The notes: generated by a model from the sequence alone, not told the origin. Positions 22,590 through 34,961 are shown, counted from the stretch's first letter. The stretch: DNA of 64,000 nucleotides from Siphonodentalium dalli (GCA_032622095.1 CP136069.1:2327462-2391461); one strand, 5' to 3'. Made by a program: numbers and translations.

Positions 22590-23430
22590 TAACCTAGTAA
22601 ATAGATCAGGGTTCCAGGCTAATTTTAATATTCCCATTTTTTTTTAAATGAGACATATTATGTTATTGGTCTTGCCGTCCATCCGTCTGTTTGCTTTGTT
22701 TTCTTGATGATAACTTTATATAGTCTCAACTGAATGGAATGAAATTTGGTATATGGGATTACTAGCACAAATTACAGATGGACCAGGAAGTGTTCAATGC
22801 AGGCTATTGTAATATGCTGAGTGCGATAAATTATTTGATAATTTGGCCAATAAATGCATTAGTAAGTTAGTACAGTACATCTGGGGATAGTGCTGAGTGG
22901 TATTTCGGTATACTGATTATAACGGTAAGATTTTCAATACCGTTACCGTCATTTTTTCCATAATCGGTAAACCTTGAAGATGGTATTATCGGGGTTACAG
23001 GTCATACTGGCCCGTTACCGGGTACATTGTGGTTTACCTTTATCGGAATACAAAGAAACTACTTGGTTTCTTTACACCATAGTTATCATTCTGACAGTTG
23101 AAAGAAACTGTTCATTCTTATGTCACTTCTTTCCTGAAGTCATTTGCCAAAAAATGCATTCCTTCACTACCGGGGACAAAATCCAGCCCAATATTATATT
23201 GCAAGTATGATTGCATCATGCATTCTGTGCTATTTTTAAACCACTGAATGTGTGGGACAGCTCATTATGTCCTGTGGTGTTATCGAGTGGGAATGATTGA
23301 TCAGGCCAAAATAAATTGAATGTGCGTTTCCAGTACCCGCCCGCCCCAATCTAAAACACCAAGCCCAACATCATTTTATTGATTTTGACCTTTTTCGTCG
23401 ATAAACATTTTTGTTAATCATCGCCAGATC
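22590..23430. other. intergenic, no gene
   Basis: A block rich in TACCG/CGGTA palindromes at about 22895-23030 resembles one at 62905-62995, so the two may be relics of one MITE family. Nothing else was recognised. Confidence 0.4.
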
Positions 23431-23431
23431 T

Positions 23432-23886
23432 TTTTTATACCCCCCGCAACGAAGTTAGGGGGGGTATACTGGAGTCAGCTTGTCCATCCGTCTGTCGTCT
23501 GTCGTCCGTTGTCCGTCCGTGGACACAAATTTATCCGGAGTTTTTCTCAGTCGTTTTTTGATCAATTGTCGTGAAACTTGGCACAGACATCAACCACCAT
23601 GGGAACCTGTGCACCTGCGATTATGACGTCTGTCGGACTTTTTTTCGTGGAGTTATCCCCCCTTTTTCAACTTAGAAATTTTTTCGCAACATACATAATT
23701 TTGTCCAAGCTTTTATTTCTACATTTTTCGGTCAATAGGTTTAAGATTAGGGTTATGGTTGTACACCTGCAATGGGAACTGTTATTTTATTATTTTAACT
23801 AAATGTTTACTGACATGTCAAACATCTTAGTATTTTAAAAACAGGGGGGTATCCGTAGTCCCATTGGGACAGTCACACCTCTAGTT
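23432..23886 (+). mobile_element. Helitron-like element of the 'TATACCCCCC' family (copy 1)
   Basis: It starts TTTTATACCCCCCGCAACG with an immediate inverse GGGGGGGTATACTGG, then a (CCGTCTGT)n-like run. It ends GGGACAGTCACACCTCTAGT. The same ends recur inverted at 58149-58600 and in a diverged form at 24113-24727. Confidence 0.65.
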
Positions 23887-24112
23887 TAAGTTTGGTCATG
23901 CAGTTTACTATTTTACGATAATGATTCCACAAGTGTCCGATCATTGCTACCTAGCTCATTTAGTAGGCAAGCAGAGAGTCCTAATTTTTGAGTATTCAAA
24001 CCAAATGGTTGCCGATTACCACAATACGAAGGGGAACACCCCGACATTGTTACTCAGATATAATTTTTTGTACCTCCAGTGCCTGGCCTAAGTTTTACGG
24101 GAAAATGGCTAA

Positions 24113-24727
24113 TTATACCCCCACTTTCGAAGAAAATGGGGGGTATACTGGATTGACTGCGTCCGTCCGTCCGTCCGTCACGCTTTCTCCGTCCGTTCGT
24201 CCGTCCGTCCGACCTCATAACTCGAACAACTATGAACCGATATTTCATTAATTTTTTGTATGCAATCTCCTTAGGACGGTCTCTCCTAATGACGCTAATT
24301 GCGGTTCGGTCCGACTTTTTTTTTTCAAGTTACGCCTCTTTTTCGACTTATTTTGACTTAGAAAATTCTTTCCGACTTAATAACTTTAACAAATATGAAC
24401 CGATTTCAATAATTTTTGGTATACATGCTTCTCACAATACCCTCTCTACATGATGCGGCTAGGGATTGGCTCAGACTGTTTTTCGTAATATTACACCTCA
24501 TTTTCGACTTATTTTGACTTAGAAAATTCTGTCTGACTTAATAACTTTTAACAAATATGAACCGATTTTAATAATTTTTTCTGTACAAGCTTCTTGTGAC
24601 ACCATATCGATATTATTAGTCCAAATTTTTCTTTAAACTTAAAAATCTTTTTGGTTGAGTTTACGGATAATGCGGGTTGAATTTGCCACGGTGGGGGTAT
24701 GCTAGCACTCGAGTGCACACCTCTTGT
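24113..24727 (+). mobile_element. Helitron-like element of the 'TATACCCCC' family (copy 2)
   Basis: It starts TTATACCCCCACTTTCGAAG with the hairpin partner GGGGGGTATACTGG and a (CCGT)n run (24161-24210). It has two internal repeats of about 150-170 bp carrying ACAAATATGAACCGATTT. It ends near GAGTGCACACCTCTTGT. Confidence 0.6.
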
Positions 24728-24747
24728 TTTAATTTAGTTGTCGTCAT

Positions 24748-24772
24748 ATATATATATATATATATATATATT
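24748..24772. repeat. (TA)n microsatellite
   Basis: About 12 uninterrupted TA units. Confidence 0.95.
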
Positions 24773-24774
24773 TA

Positions 24775-25590
24775 TCACCCCATTTATTCATTTTCATAAA
24801 AATAAATAAAATAAAACAAATTAAAGATGTTATGTTTAGAATATCTTATGCATGAAATCACCAATAAGTTATCCCCAGAGTATGTTATACTTGTGATAGT
24901 TACGTTACGCACGCGATGTTCTCCTGGCGTATTGCGATAATCGCCAACCAAACCGAATGACATTTTTATTGATGATAAACCAGTTCTGATAGAAATGTCG
25001 TTGCTAACGAATTTATTGAAATAAATACATGTATCATGAAGACATGATGTTAGTTGTAAATAATAACATAGTTATACTATCCTGCAGTCAGCAGAAGATT
25101 GTCGTAAATTGTAAAATCTGAGACCAATTAAAAAAATTAGTGGAAAATTAATATTGCGACAACATCAGACATTTTGCGAGAATTCACACCAATGTCACCC
25201 AGTGTTCCAGGTTAGCTAACCCATATGTTACCAGAATTGTTACTCAAACTGTTATAATCACTATTACCATTAACTGCTAATGGGCAACTCATTGAAAGTT
25301 TATAATTTTGAGTATCTAATTTTGGGACTTGATTAAGTAATAATTAAGAATCTGTGATATCGAGACCAACATCAGTACATGTAAAGAAACCATTGGTGCA
25401 ATCTGTTTTTCGTTTGCGGTATTTTTATTCTACATGTAGGTAACCGCATGCGAACTGAACGGTAATTTGCCTCAAATTTGCACGCCTGGACTGTTCGCTA
25501 TATAATTTTAATAGGCCTACATAATGAATGTCTTCTCATTGACTATGTCAAACAGTAATACAGTTATCTACTATATAATTTGAGACTTCC
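24775..25590. other. intergenic, no gene
   Basis: AT-rich sequence without recognised coding or repeat units. Confidence 0.45.
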
Positions 25591-25591
25591 G

Positions 25592-25628
<37 letters not shown>

Positions 25629-26426
25629 ATATATGTGGGTACTTCATGGAATCCAAAACGCGTGTACAGATTGAGCTCAAACTTCGTATATAAGTGTAAA
25701 ATCCCACCAACATGGCCGTGGTCGCGTTTTGGAGAAGCTCAGAGCACCGTTTCTCCAATCCCAAATCACCGCAATCGGCACTTTGCGCTTAATCGCGTTG
25801 ATATATAAAGAGCGTTCATTTTCCGCAGTGTCTATATAAAGAGCGTCGTTTTCGCTATCTACTTATCTGTATGACGGGAGTCTGTAGCATGTCGCTCGAA
25901 ATATTATGCAGAGACATTTCACGACGGGAAGCGTTTGTTTTCAATTCAATGCAATGTTATCGCTCGAGCGTTGTCTGTCGTTCCTAGGAAGGGGGGATTT
26001 CTACGGGTAAATTTCGTTTCGCTATCTACTTATCTGTATGACGGGAGTCTGTAGCCTGTCGCTCGAAATAGAGAGACATTTCACGACGGGAAGTGTTTGT
26101 TTTCAATTCAATGCAATGTTATCGCTCGAGCGTTGTCTGTCGTTCCTAGGAAGGGGGGATTTTTACAGGTAAATTTTTCCGCCAGAAACAAAAAATTTAA
26201 TTAAAACAATTTAAAATTAAAAAAAATTTAAAAATAAAAAAACAATTCAGAAAAAAAATATATTAAATTTAAAAAACATTAAATTCATATTAAAAAATTT
26301 AAAAAATGTCATGTTTCTGACGAAATTTGGTACAAATGCAGCACAAGTGTCTCGGAACCTGTTGCAATTGCTTTTTTGAACAAAGCCATGGGACGAATGC
26401 CGCCAGTGGCGGGCTAACCTGCTAGT
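25591..26426 (+). mobile_element. Helitron-like element 1 of a head-to-tail array
   Basis: It begins in a (TA)n(TG)n run, contains a two-copy tandem repeat of about 165 bp (about 25850-26014 and 26015-26177, with TATCTGTATGACGGGAGTCT), then a poly-A/T-rich part. The 3' end has a perfect stem CCGCC-AGT-GGCGG (26400-26412) followed 10 bp later by CTAGT at 26422-26426. Confidence 0.75.
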
Positions 26427-27050
26427 CTCATATATATTTTAAAGACCTCTGTCTGTCTGTTTGTCTGTTTGTCTGTCATTTATACAAATCTACGATTCTC
26501 AACCGATCGGGACGAAACTTGGTACGTGTGTGTAGTTTGACCAGGCGGTGGACGTTGTCGTATTGGCGAGCCCGTGCGGCGCCGGCTTCGCGCATGCGCT
26601 GACGAGATCTCGGAAATGGGTGGAGCTATCGACTTGAAATTTGCTATGTGAATGTATCTTGCCCCGGATACGAATTTTATCGGGTCGCCGAGCCCGTGCG
26701 ACGCCAGCTTCGCGCATGCGCAGACGAGATCTAGGAAATGGGTGGAGCTATCGACTTGAAATTTGGTATGTGAATGTATCTTGCCCCGGATACGAATTTT
26801 ATCGGGTTGCCGAGCCCGTGCGACGCCAGCTTCGCGCATGCGCAGACGAGATCTCGGAAAAGGGTGGATCTATCGACTTGAAATTTGGTATGTGAATGTA
26901 TCTTGCCCCGGATACGAATTTTATCGGGTCGCCGAGCCCGTGCGACGCCAGCTTCGCGCATGTGCAGACGAGATCTCGGAAACGGGTGGAGCTATCGACT
27001 TGAAATTTGGTTTTTGAATAGCCCGGACAACGTCTGGCTCATCGGCTAGT
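26427..27050 (+). mobile_element. Helitron-like element 2 with 122-bp core repeats
   Basis: It starts directly after the CTAGT of element 1, with CTCATATATATTTTAAAGAC and a (TCTG)n run. It then holds about four 122-bp units (GACGAGATCT at 26601, 26723, 26845 and 26967) and ends GGCTCATCGGCTAGT at 27050. The layout (microsatellite plus tandem core) resembles non-autonomous 'Pearl'-type Helitron relatives of molluscs. The minus-strand elements at 15.9 and 18.9 kb are shorter, single-core relatives. Confidence 0.8.
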
Positions 27051-27828
27051 CTATTATATATTTTGGAAGATCTGTCTGTCTGTGTGTGTGTGTGTTCGTG
27101 ATGAACTCAAAAACGGCCGACCCGATTTCGATGAAACTTCGTATGTGAGGGTACTATCGGTCGGGAAGTGGCATAGGCATATTAATTTTCAGATCCGAGG
27201 TCAACTTTTCACGTGCCGAGGTCAAATCTGTTTTTACGCTGTGTTACGGGACTTTCATTTGAGTTTGGTGCTTACAAATCGATTCGAAACAGCGCGAATA
27301 ATAAAATGCCAGTCACAATAATGACACTGAGAATCTTTCGTGTTTCCTCTTTCCAACGATATATAATGCGTATGTATCCGTTTTAGTTATCTGCCTCAAT
27401 TATCAAGAAGAAGTGGTACTATCTTCCATCAGGATAAAAACAATGCGTAACTTCTATGACGTCGTTAGAGGTCATAACGTTAGATCACGTTAACGCTTAA
27501 CCGGCCGATGCATTTGACTGTTTCAGACGTCTTGGCGATATCTCGGGCACCGATGGTAATTTATCTTTACGTTGAAACTTGATAATTAATGAGCGTGTGT
27601 ATATGAGGCGCGTTTATATACTTGAGTGGAAATCAAATCGGGTTAAACTGGCGGATGTTTACGGACGAAATTTGATGCATAGGGTATCTCGGTATCCGCT
27701 GGGCCAATTTCCCGGTATCCGCTGGGCCGATTTCCACCATTTTTGGGGTGTTGGTGTTTGACCCCACCTGACCTTCAAAATGGTCAATTCAAGGTCAAAG
27801 CCCGGACGAAGTCGGGTCACCTTCTAGT
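27051..27828 (+). mobile_element. Helitron-like element 3
   Basis: It starts CTATTATATATTTTGGAAGA with (TCTG)n(TG)n and ends with the stem CCCGGACGAAGTCGGG, then TCACCTTCTAGT at 27828. It abuts element 2 with no spacer. Confidence 0.8.
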
Positions 27829-28432
27829 CTATTATATATTTTGGAAGATCTGTTTGTGTGTCTGTATCTGTGTGTCTGTGTTCGCGATGAACTCGAAAAC
27901 GGCCCAGCCGATTTCGATGAAACTTGGGTATATGGGGGTATTTTCGGCCGGGGGGTGGCATGGGCCTATTAATTTGCCTGTGCGACGTGACCTTGACCTT
28001 TGAAATCGGGTAATTTCAAGGTCAAACGCCCGAATATCACGGGATTTCAATGAAACTTGGTATGTGTGGGTATCTTCGGTCGGGGAGTGGCATAAACCTA
28101 TTAATTTGTCCGTGCGATGTGACCTTGACCTTGAAATCGGGTCAATTCAAGGTCAAATCGCCAATTTTGATGGGATTTCGACGAAATTTGATACATGGGG
28201 GTACTTTTGTCAACTGAGTGTTTTGGACGGGTCAAATCGTGACCCTGACCTTGACCTTCAAAATAATAAATTCAAGGTCAAATCGGGTAAAACCGGATGG
28301 ATTTCGACGGGCACGTTTGTCGGGTACTTTTGTCCGGGCAGTGTTTTGGACTGGTCAAATCGTGACCCCACTTGACCTTCAAAATGGACAATTCAAGGTC
28401 AAAGCCCGGACGAAGTCGGGTCACCTTCTAGT
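27829..28432 (+). mobile_element. Helitron-like element 4
   Basis: It has the same start (CTATTATATATTTTGGAAGA) and the same hairpin-CTAGT end as element 3, with a different interior of four units containing GACCTTGACCTT-type blocks. It completes the four-element array. Confidence 0.8.
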
Positions 28433-29085
28433 ACTATATGTAGTAGTCGACACGTCCCGATGATTCTTTTGGCATACTACTCCCGCATAGCCAATTATAA
28501 GCCTGGCATGCATTATTAATATATTATAATATATATGTAAGGCTGGTTGAAAGCTGTGATAGATAAATGTTTGTGCACAGTGAAGAAATAAAAACAGTTG
28601 GGTGCACTATCATGTAAATGAATTTCATTGGAGATGATTGATTTATAAGTATTGCTTTCGGATATTAATGCATATATTATTTTCTCTATTTCTGATGTCT
28701 GACTTCATAACTGCTCATTGTGTTCGGTTGTTAGTTAACTTTTGAAAATGCAAATTGGCCCACCCTCCCCAATATTTTTTATACCTGTTACCAGAAACAC
28801 GCATTCATGTTAGTTTGGCCTGACATTCATATGTATATGATTTATAATAATTAACCGGGAAGTGAATAATAGTTCTATATTAAGTTAAATACTTTGAAAG
28901 TAATAAATCCTTATTTCCCGGCATTTAATAAAAGCATACTTATTCACACCCGGCGGAACATTCCAATACCCAACTTTAATAAGAGCATGTGCTCTGTGCA
29001 AGTCGGCGGGGTTATATCAAAGCTCTTGGATGTATCCGCTGAATGATGGTTCCATAACTCGCAATTATTACATGTATTTGAGATC
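28433..29085. other. intergenic, no gene
   Basis: AT-rich. AATATATTATAATATATA forms a short palindrome near 28520. No coding sequence was recognised. Confidence 0.45.
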
Positions 29086-30139
29086 AGTGTACCTTGTCAT
29101 CAATCCATGCATGATGCATACAGACAAATGATACATTGCCATTCTTTCACACGGCACAATCGTTTCGACAATTCTACGACCGATTCCACGATTCTGCAGC
29201 TTGACAACCACGGTGCTACAGCGGTTTAACGATTCTGCGACCAGGCTGATGCGATAAACACGAAAAAAACATTGAGAAATGAATAATTCCAGAAATACGG
29301 ACAGGAATGTACCATATATTATATTTCTATTAGGTACGGCGATCTTCGATTCGATAATCTGTAAAGAGTTCAGCACTAGACAGTTAGCACAACAATACAT
29401 AATCTTTGACATAAATAGACCAGTTGTTTTGGATTTACACACATCACTGTGTGAAATTCATCTTTAGAGTTGAGAAAATATATATAACGTCCTATAAAAT
29501 TTAGTGGAAACCAAATAATAACATAGCCATACGTCTTTGGGTGATTTTTCACAACTAATGTTCACCTCAGTTCTGTGATTGATGTCGCTGTGTCCATATT
29601 TGCGTGGGTATCATCGCACTCAATTGACAATGCCGAGTAGTCAACTATGACAACGACGATTGTGCGACCAGCAATTGAAATTTCATTAAATTGTGCTCAC
29701 GAGAAGTCGCTTTCTAGTGAATGTCATGCTCGCTATTTATAATAGACATGAATACGCATATGAGTCACCTCAAGGCTACGAGATTAAGACTCTTTAATTT
29801 GGAGCCAGCTGAGGAAAATAAAGTAATGTCGAATTGTATATTGCTATACTGTACAGGTTTAATTTCCATATCCGTGTACCACACATTACATGATTTAAAT
29901 TGCCTTTCCGCCTATCCTACTTTCCTTCCGTCTGTCTGTACGCCTAACTAGCAGCCGACTCACAATGCCTCAGTATTTTCTTATTGTCAACATGTCTTAT
30001 TCTCAGTTGCGTTGTGGTATCGATGTTGGGGAAGGGTCGCCTTAGAAATTAACTCCACACTTGAAACTTAATTTTGTTTTGAGCATAATTCCACATTTTG
30101 ACATCCAGGTATCGGAGATGATAATATATATATATGTAT

Positions 30140-30205
30140 ATATAGAGGGAGAGAGAGCGGAGGGAAGGGTGAGAGGGAGAGAGAGAGGGGAGGGAGGATA
30201 GATAA
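30140..30205. repeat. GA-rich simple repeat next to a (TA)n run
   Basis: ATATATATATATGTATATAT is followed by a purine run of GAGAGAG/GGGA type. Confidence 0.9.
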
Positions 30206-30674
30206 TCTCTAATGAGTTTATTCGAGATGTTCTTTGCGAGGCTTGGAACTTAAATGGACGAGGTTAATAAATTGCATATAATTGGGACAAATTTGAAATC
30301 CACTTAATCACATAACCACATTTTAACAAGGAAAACAGGCTAAAAAAAACTGCGATTAAAAAAAATAATATTGATTTGCTTACCACAACACAAGAGGAAG
30401 TAAAGACACCTTCAAGACAAAATAATGTTCCATTTTAAATGTGTCTTTTAATTTTGGCAAAAGTGTATATATTGTATCACTAAATGATGAATAGGCGCGT
30501 GCTTCCCGGGATACTTGACATCACACCAGCAATGACCGCGCGGATTAATACTATTTTCGAAAAGTCTCGCATGACACCAACACTAGATATTGCAAATTTT
30601 TTTCCAACTCCTTTGCATTGACGAAAATAGATACAAAAACAAAGAGGCAAATTGTGGGACTATATTATCTCCGT

Positions 30675-30987
30675 CATATATATCTTGGACACTGAATGAA
30701 CTAATGGTTATATATTTCTTGCTTGCAAGATCATAGAAGTCGTTTTAAAATCGGTGAAAGATGCGACTTATCTTGCGACGTAGAAGAAATAAAAGGATCA
30801 AAATCTTACTTGTCATTCGCTTCTATAGCGAAAGGACTCACACGATTGGTCCAGAGGTAAAGTTGTTTAGGTTTGACAGTGCGCGTACTGTAGGTACTCC
30901 GTACCGATTTTTAAAACGACTTCTATGATCTTGCAAGCAAGAAATATATAACCATTAGTTCATTCAGTGTCCAAGATATTTATTATA
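30675..30987. repeat. near-perfect 80-bp inverted repeat with about 150-bp loop
   Basis: ATATATCTTGGACACTGAAT through GACTTCTATGATCTTGCAAG (in inverse sense) pair almost without mismatch over about 80 bp. The high identity suggests recent origin or gene conversion between the arms. Confidence 0.9.
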
Positions 30988-31754
30988 GGAGATACATATT
31001 TTGGGTAAATATTATTTTTCATCGCCAGCCAGAGTGCGCTATACTGTCGTATACATTTGTGAAGCGTCTCTGTCGACGCCGTAAATATATTCATTCTGCG
31101 TGCATTTTTAGCTTCTTTTAAGGATTTTGATATTTTAAAAAAAGGTATAAACACAGTTAAGAAACTCATTTTATAAAATGTTATATCCCAACATAACTCG
31201 TTTGGGATCCTCTATATAAATCATTATTATCCGTCCTTAATTACCACTATATATTTTTCGTGAACGCGGGCATGTATTTCATGAATATTCAAAAATCCAT
31301 ATATGGAATGCACCTCCAGAACTTTGACATGTAGACTAAAACCGCAATTTTTCTGTTATCCATCCCTTTAATTTTTATATTTTTTTAAAGTGTTGCTCAT
31401 TATTTTTCAGTTTCAGATAACCACACCCGGCTCTTTCGAAGTATTTTAACTAATACTTTCATACAAACATCTTTATAAAAGTAACTAAACGGTCAATAAT
31501 TTTTCGAGGACATCTTTATATGTAGGGCCTACCTGCTAATCAGAATATGACTAAAATAACTCATGTTATGGTAGGCTAAGTGGTGACATTTTCGTATAAA
31601 CAAGTCAACTTTACAGAAATTACAAAAACGCTGGGTGCACTAAGAAGAAAAATGTTCAGGTACATGTAAGTTGGGCATTTTGTCATGTTCTAATCTAAGA
31701 ATGCTCGTTTAGCGACAAATATCTTATGTGACTTGGTCTCTATATCTTCACATG

Positions 31755-32105
31755 TGGGGACCAGTATTGATTGATTGATTGATTGATTGGGGTTTTATGT
31801 CGCTTTAGCAACTAAGGCCATATCACGACATTGCCAGTTTTAGTGGTGGAGGAAATCCGCACACTTACGGCCAATCTAACAGTGATTTCAATGGCTGATA
31901 AATTCGTCGACCATGTGCGGCAAACCACCGGCCATCGGCAAGTAACTGGCAACTTCACCAGATAACGATTTCGAGTTACAAAGTCCACGATGGAAACATG
32001 TGGATTTGAACCCTTATCGCCAGCGCTGGAAGACGAAATGGCTTGGAGTTGTACCCCTAACCGATTGAGCCACCGAGGCCCCCTGGGGACCAGTAAATAC
32101 ACAGT
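31755..32105 (-). mobile_element. full-length tRNA-derived SINE with 12-bp target duplication
   Basis: The element spans 31767-32093 on the minus strand, between perfect direct repeats TGGGGACCAGTA (31755-31766 and 32094-32105). From its 5' end it has a tRNA-like head with an A box (TGGCTCAATCGGTTAGG) and a B box (GGTTCAAATCC) at normal spacing. The body contains AATGTCGTGATATGGCCTTA and the tail is (CAAT)n. It would be transcribed by RNA polymerase III and depend on a LINE for movement. The head lacks a plausible full cloverleaf, so it is not a tRNA gene. Confidence 0.9.
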
Positions 32106-32799
32106 ACTGTATTGAATCCAGGACATGTGCATTGTATAACGAAGGCACAGTTCCAAACATTATTGATGCAGCATAATGGGCTTACATGCAGAACTAAGCT
32201 GCCCGATCAGTGACAGATACGTCATATACAAATGAAAATTACCGTTCAACGAGTCGCACAATCGTCGTCATGGTCGAGGCGGGGTGTTGCCAAATAGTTG
32301 ACATTTTTACTGCATTTCTGTGTTTAGTTTAATCGAATATTGCGTCAACAGAGGTACGAATATGACAAATAATACATTTATGCTTATCAAAGCTTATGTT
32401 GGATGTTAATTTTCGCACTGTTAAGGTCCCTTTGTAGCCCAAGAAATGACTTTTTGCGATCGGTTCGCGGTTTGATCTGATTATCCAGATTTGACAGATG
32501 TGACTCATTTTATGTATAGATCTCATCTTCGTATGTATTCCGTGAGTCAACCTGGTGGACCTGCAAAGTCTACTCTACACGACGAATACAAGAAGAAGCC
32601 CACTTTTATCGTCCCAATTCAGTAAAAAGCCCGTTTATCTAAGTTTGTCATAAAATATCACGTATAATAAGGTCACAGAATCGTTAAACTGCCGTAGCAC
32701 CGTGGTTGTCAAGCCGCATAATCGTGGAATTGGTCGAATCATTTCCTTATTTATTGTAAGCTGTGTAGCTATTCGATTTCCTCCAAAAACAGTTGACTT

Positions 32800-33310
32800 G
32801 TGTACCAAACGATTACTACTTAATGGGTGTTTTAAGGGATTAGTTGAAATAATTGGTAATACGGTATACCGCAGTATGGTTTTAGGACGACATGTGCTGT
32901 TAATTTATTCCAACATACCATCACTATTAATATGTGTGTTGATATTTATTATAAGTGTTATTTATATTACTTATTAGTTAAACATTTCTTACACGGAACA
33001 TCTCTCGATAAATACGTAATTTTCAATTTACCAATTACCAGGAAAACGTGATAGAATTATTTAAATTTACAACCACCTGGTGTTGTTTATGTTTACCTTA
33101 TGAGTGCTATGATGGAAAAAGCCGTCTTATTCAAGAGGTCAAATGCATTCATACTTTTTAGTTGTGGAGTTCCGAAAAAAGAAAAAAAAAATTCTACAGA
33201 ATAAACCAGTTGATTGTCACAATGGTGATATTTGATTACATTTATTGGTGGTTTTATGTGAGCTGGTCACTAACGTGTAAAGCCTGTTATAGATTGTGTA
33301 TTTAGGTATT
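32800..33310. other. non-coding; relic of a foldback-element end
   Basis: GGTTTTATGTGAGCTGGTCA and CTAACG (33250-33276) match 48722-48750 at the right end of the foldback element at 47.5-48.9 kb, so this is probably a decayed relative. The 91-codon open frame at 32702 runs into it and is not recognised. Confidence 0.4.
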
Positions 33311-33379
33311 ATCGGACGTAAACTAGCATCTCGCTAGTAGCGCTATAGATAGATCAAAAGAGCTTGTGATGCAAATTTT

Positions 33380-34290
33380 ACAACAAAAGTGCCCACAAAA
33401 GCCTGACCTTGATATCACGAGCTGAAAATTTTCATTATTTGGAATGCAGTAGTGTTTGTGGTCTACCAACTTCATATGGGATCTTTGAGGTGACCTCTAG
33501 ATGGACGTCATCAATTTGTTTTATTTGTCGAAATTCATCAAAAAACACTAGCAGCCATTGTGATTTCAAATTTTAACCCATTGGGACACCCTGCAGCCAG
33601 CATTTATTGGAGAATTGTTTTGAAAATTTACATTCATGTTTAGAATCACCTCTGGATGGTAACTATCGAATTTGAACAATTTTCAATCAAATACATGGCC
33701 ACTGGCAGATATCTTGGATGTTACTCTTTGCATGACTAAATCCTTTGGCACACCCTACAAACCACATCCCTGATCCGATCGTCACCAAACTTCAGATGAA
33801 TCTCCTGTTTACTCTTTTCTTTACTAAATAAATCCTTCGGCACAGGACACAGCCCTCAACCGATCATCACAAAACTTCATATTAATTTTCAGGGGGAGCA
33901 ATTTTACAAATTTCTTTACAAATCCAGCCACTAGCGGCCATCGTGAATTTCAAATTTGAAACCATCGGCACACCATGCATTCAACATTTATCGGCGAAAT
34001 GTTTTGAAAATTTACAGACATATTCAGGTTGAATTCTAGATAGTAGTTATCAAATTTGAATGATTTTCGATCAAAAACATAGCTGATGGCCTATCAATGG
34101 ATTTTACTCTTTCCATCACTAATATTTCGCCATGTCCTACAGCCAACATTTTTTAGCGAACTGATCCCAACCTTATGGCTGACCTCTGGTATTATTTAGA
34201 CATTTAAACTTTCCGCATTCTTTATCGCTCCATATTTGGAATTATCCCCTCTCTCCGAGTTTGGCTACAGTGCCAGCGATGTCGGTATAA
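33380..34290. repeat. diverged copy of the 'AGCTCAACTTA' satellite-bearing element
   Basis: About 150-bp units with GCCATTGTGATTTCAAATTT and TTTTACTCTTTCCATCACTA. It ends TTATCCCCTCTCTCCGAGTT then TGGCTACAGTG, matching the end of the younger element at 39420-39460. Confidence 0.6.
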
Positions 34291-34310
34291 CTGGAACCAT
34301 GAATACTTCT

Positions 34311-34569
34311 TTAACCCATTCATGATGGGAGCTGTGCTGGTTTAGCATTAAAGATCCTGTGCCATGCATTCTCTTATATATGCGAGTCTCCCATAGGGAG
34401 CCTCGCATATATTAGAGAATGTTCTGGCTTACAAGATCAAGTTAAATATTGTTAGGCCAATGCATTCTCTGATATATGCGAGGCTCCCTATGGGTGACTC
34501 GCATATATAAGAGATGCACTGGCACAGGGTTTTGCAAATTTCCGGTAGCTCCAGTCATGAAAGTGTTAA
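34311..34569. mobile_element. family P double-hairpin MITE, copy 1
   Basis: TTAA-bounded with ends TTAACCCATTCATGATGGGA and the inverse-like CCAGTCATGAAAGTGTTAA. The interior has two hairpins, each built from GCATTCTCTTATATATGCGA and its inverse around a CCCATAGGGAGCC-type turn (about 34355-34412 and 34461-34520). They are joined by ACAAGATCAAGTTAAATATTG. Confidence 0.85.
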
Positions 34570-34639
34570 ATAGAGAAATTATTACTGAACCGTCCTTTGC
34601 ATTACCGAGTCACATGACCTGATTAGTGTAAGAGAAAAC

Positions 34640-34961
34640 ATTTGCTATACAGGTTGCTATTTGCTATGGCAACTATTACTGGCTTTTGTGATGTTGATGT
34701 AACATCTATCTAAATGTCAGTGAATGGAGAATCTTATAATTAAATGTATTATTTGTGGTGAAATGTACTTTCCGGCTTGACAGTCTTTCCATCTGTCTGA
34801 ATGTCAGTGAATGCAATCTAGTTGAGGTGGAGTATTCATTCAATGCAAGTCAAGAGGAGGACAACATCTTAGATATACCAAAAATGAGAGTTACCAAATG
34901 TTTTGTAGCTAGCTTAAGATGTAACATGTATTTGAATGAAAAACTTTTATATAAGGGATAA
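34640..34961 (+). pseudogene. STIL: partial second copy of the STIL-like terminal exon
   Basis: Bases 34840-34890 encode 'YSFNASQEEDNILDIPKM', closely matching 'YMFNAIQEEDNILDIPKL' of the exon ending at 22588. A weaker match (GTTGCTATGGCAAC-type sequence near 34655) extends upstream. The normal end 'LRQLPKLL' is replaced: the frame runs on into 'RVTKCFVASLRCNMYLNEKL' and stops at 34961. It is a diverged partial duplicate 12 kb downstream of the main copy and cannot encode a normal STIL C-terminus. Confidence 0.7.

Larger units (their letters stand above)
29085..32800. repeat. nested inverted-repeat structure about 3.7 kb across
   Basis: Outer pair: GCTTGACAACCACGGTGCTA and following bases (about 29196-29242) match the inverse at about 32671-32715. 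Middle pair: GACGATTGTGCGACCAGC (29654-29671) against the inverse near 32240-32260. Inner pair: about 80 bp at 30675-30756 against 30906-30987. The pair centres lie at about 30.95, 30.95 and 30.83 kb. It looks like a large foldback transposon later hit by a SINE (31767). Confidence 0.65.

Noticed and set aside
26480-27017. several overlapping open frames repeating 'CPGYEFYRVAEPVRRQLRAC'
   Set aside because: They follow the 122-bp core repeat of a Helitron-like element on both strands.
29068-29442. 124-codon minus-strand open frame
   Set aside because: It overlaps the arm of the large inverted repeat and shows no protein-like motif. The matching arm at 32.7 kb does not preserve it.
32010-32093. 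tRNA-like sequence with A and B boxes
   Set aside because: It is the head of the SINE, with a perfect 12-bp target duplication around the whole 327-bp element, so it is not a functional tRNA gene.
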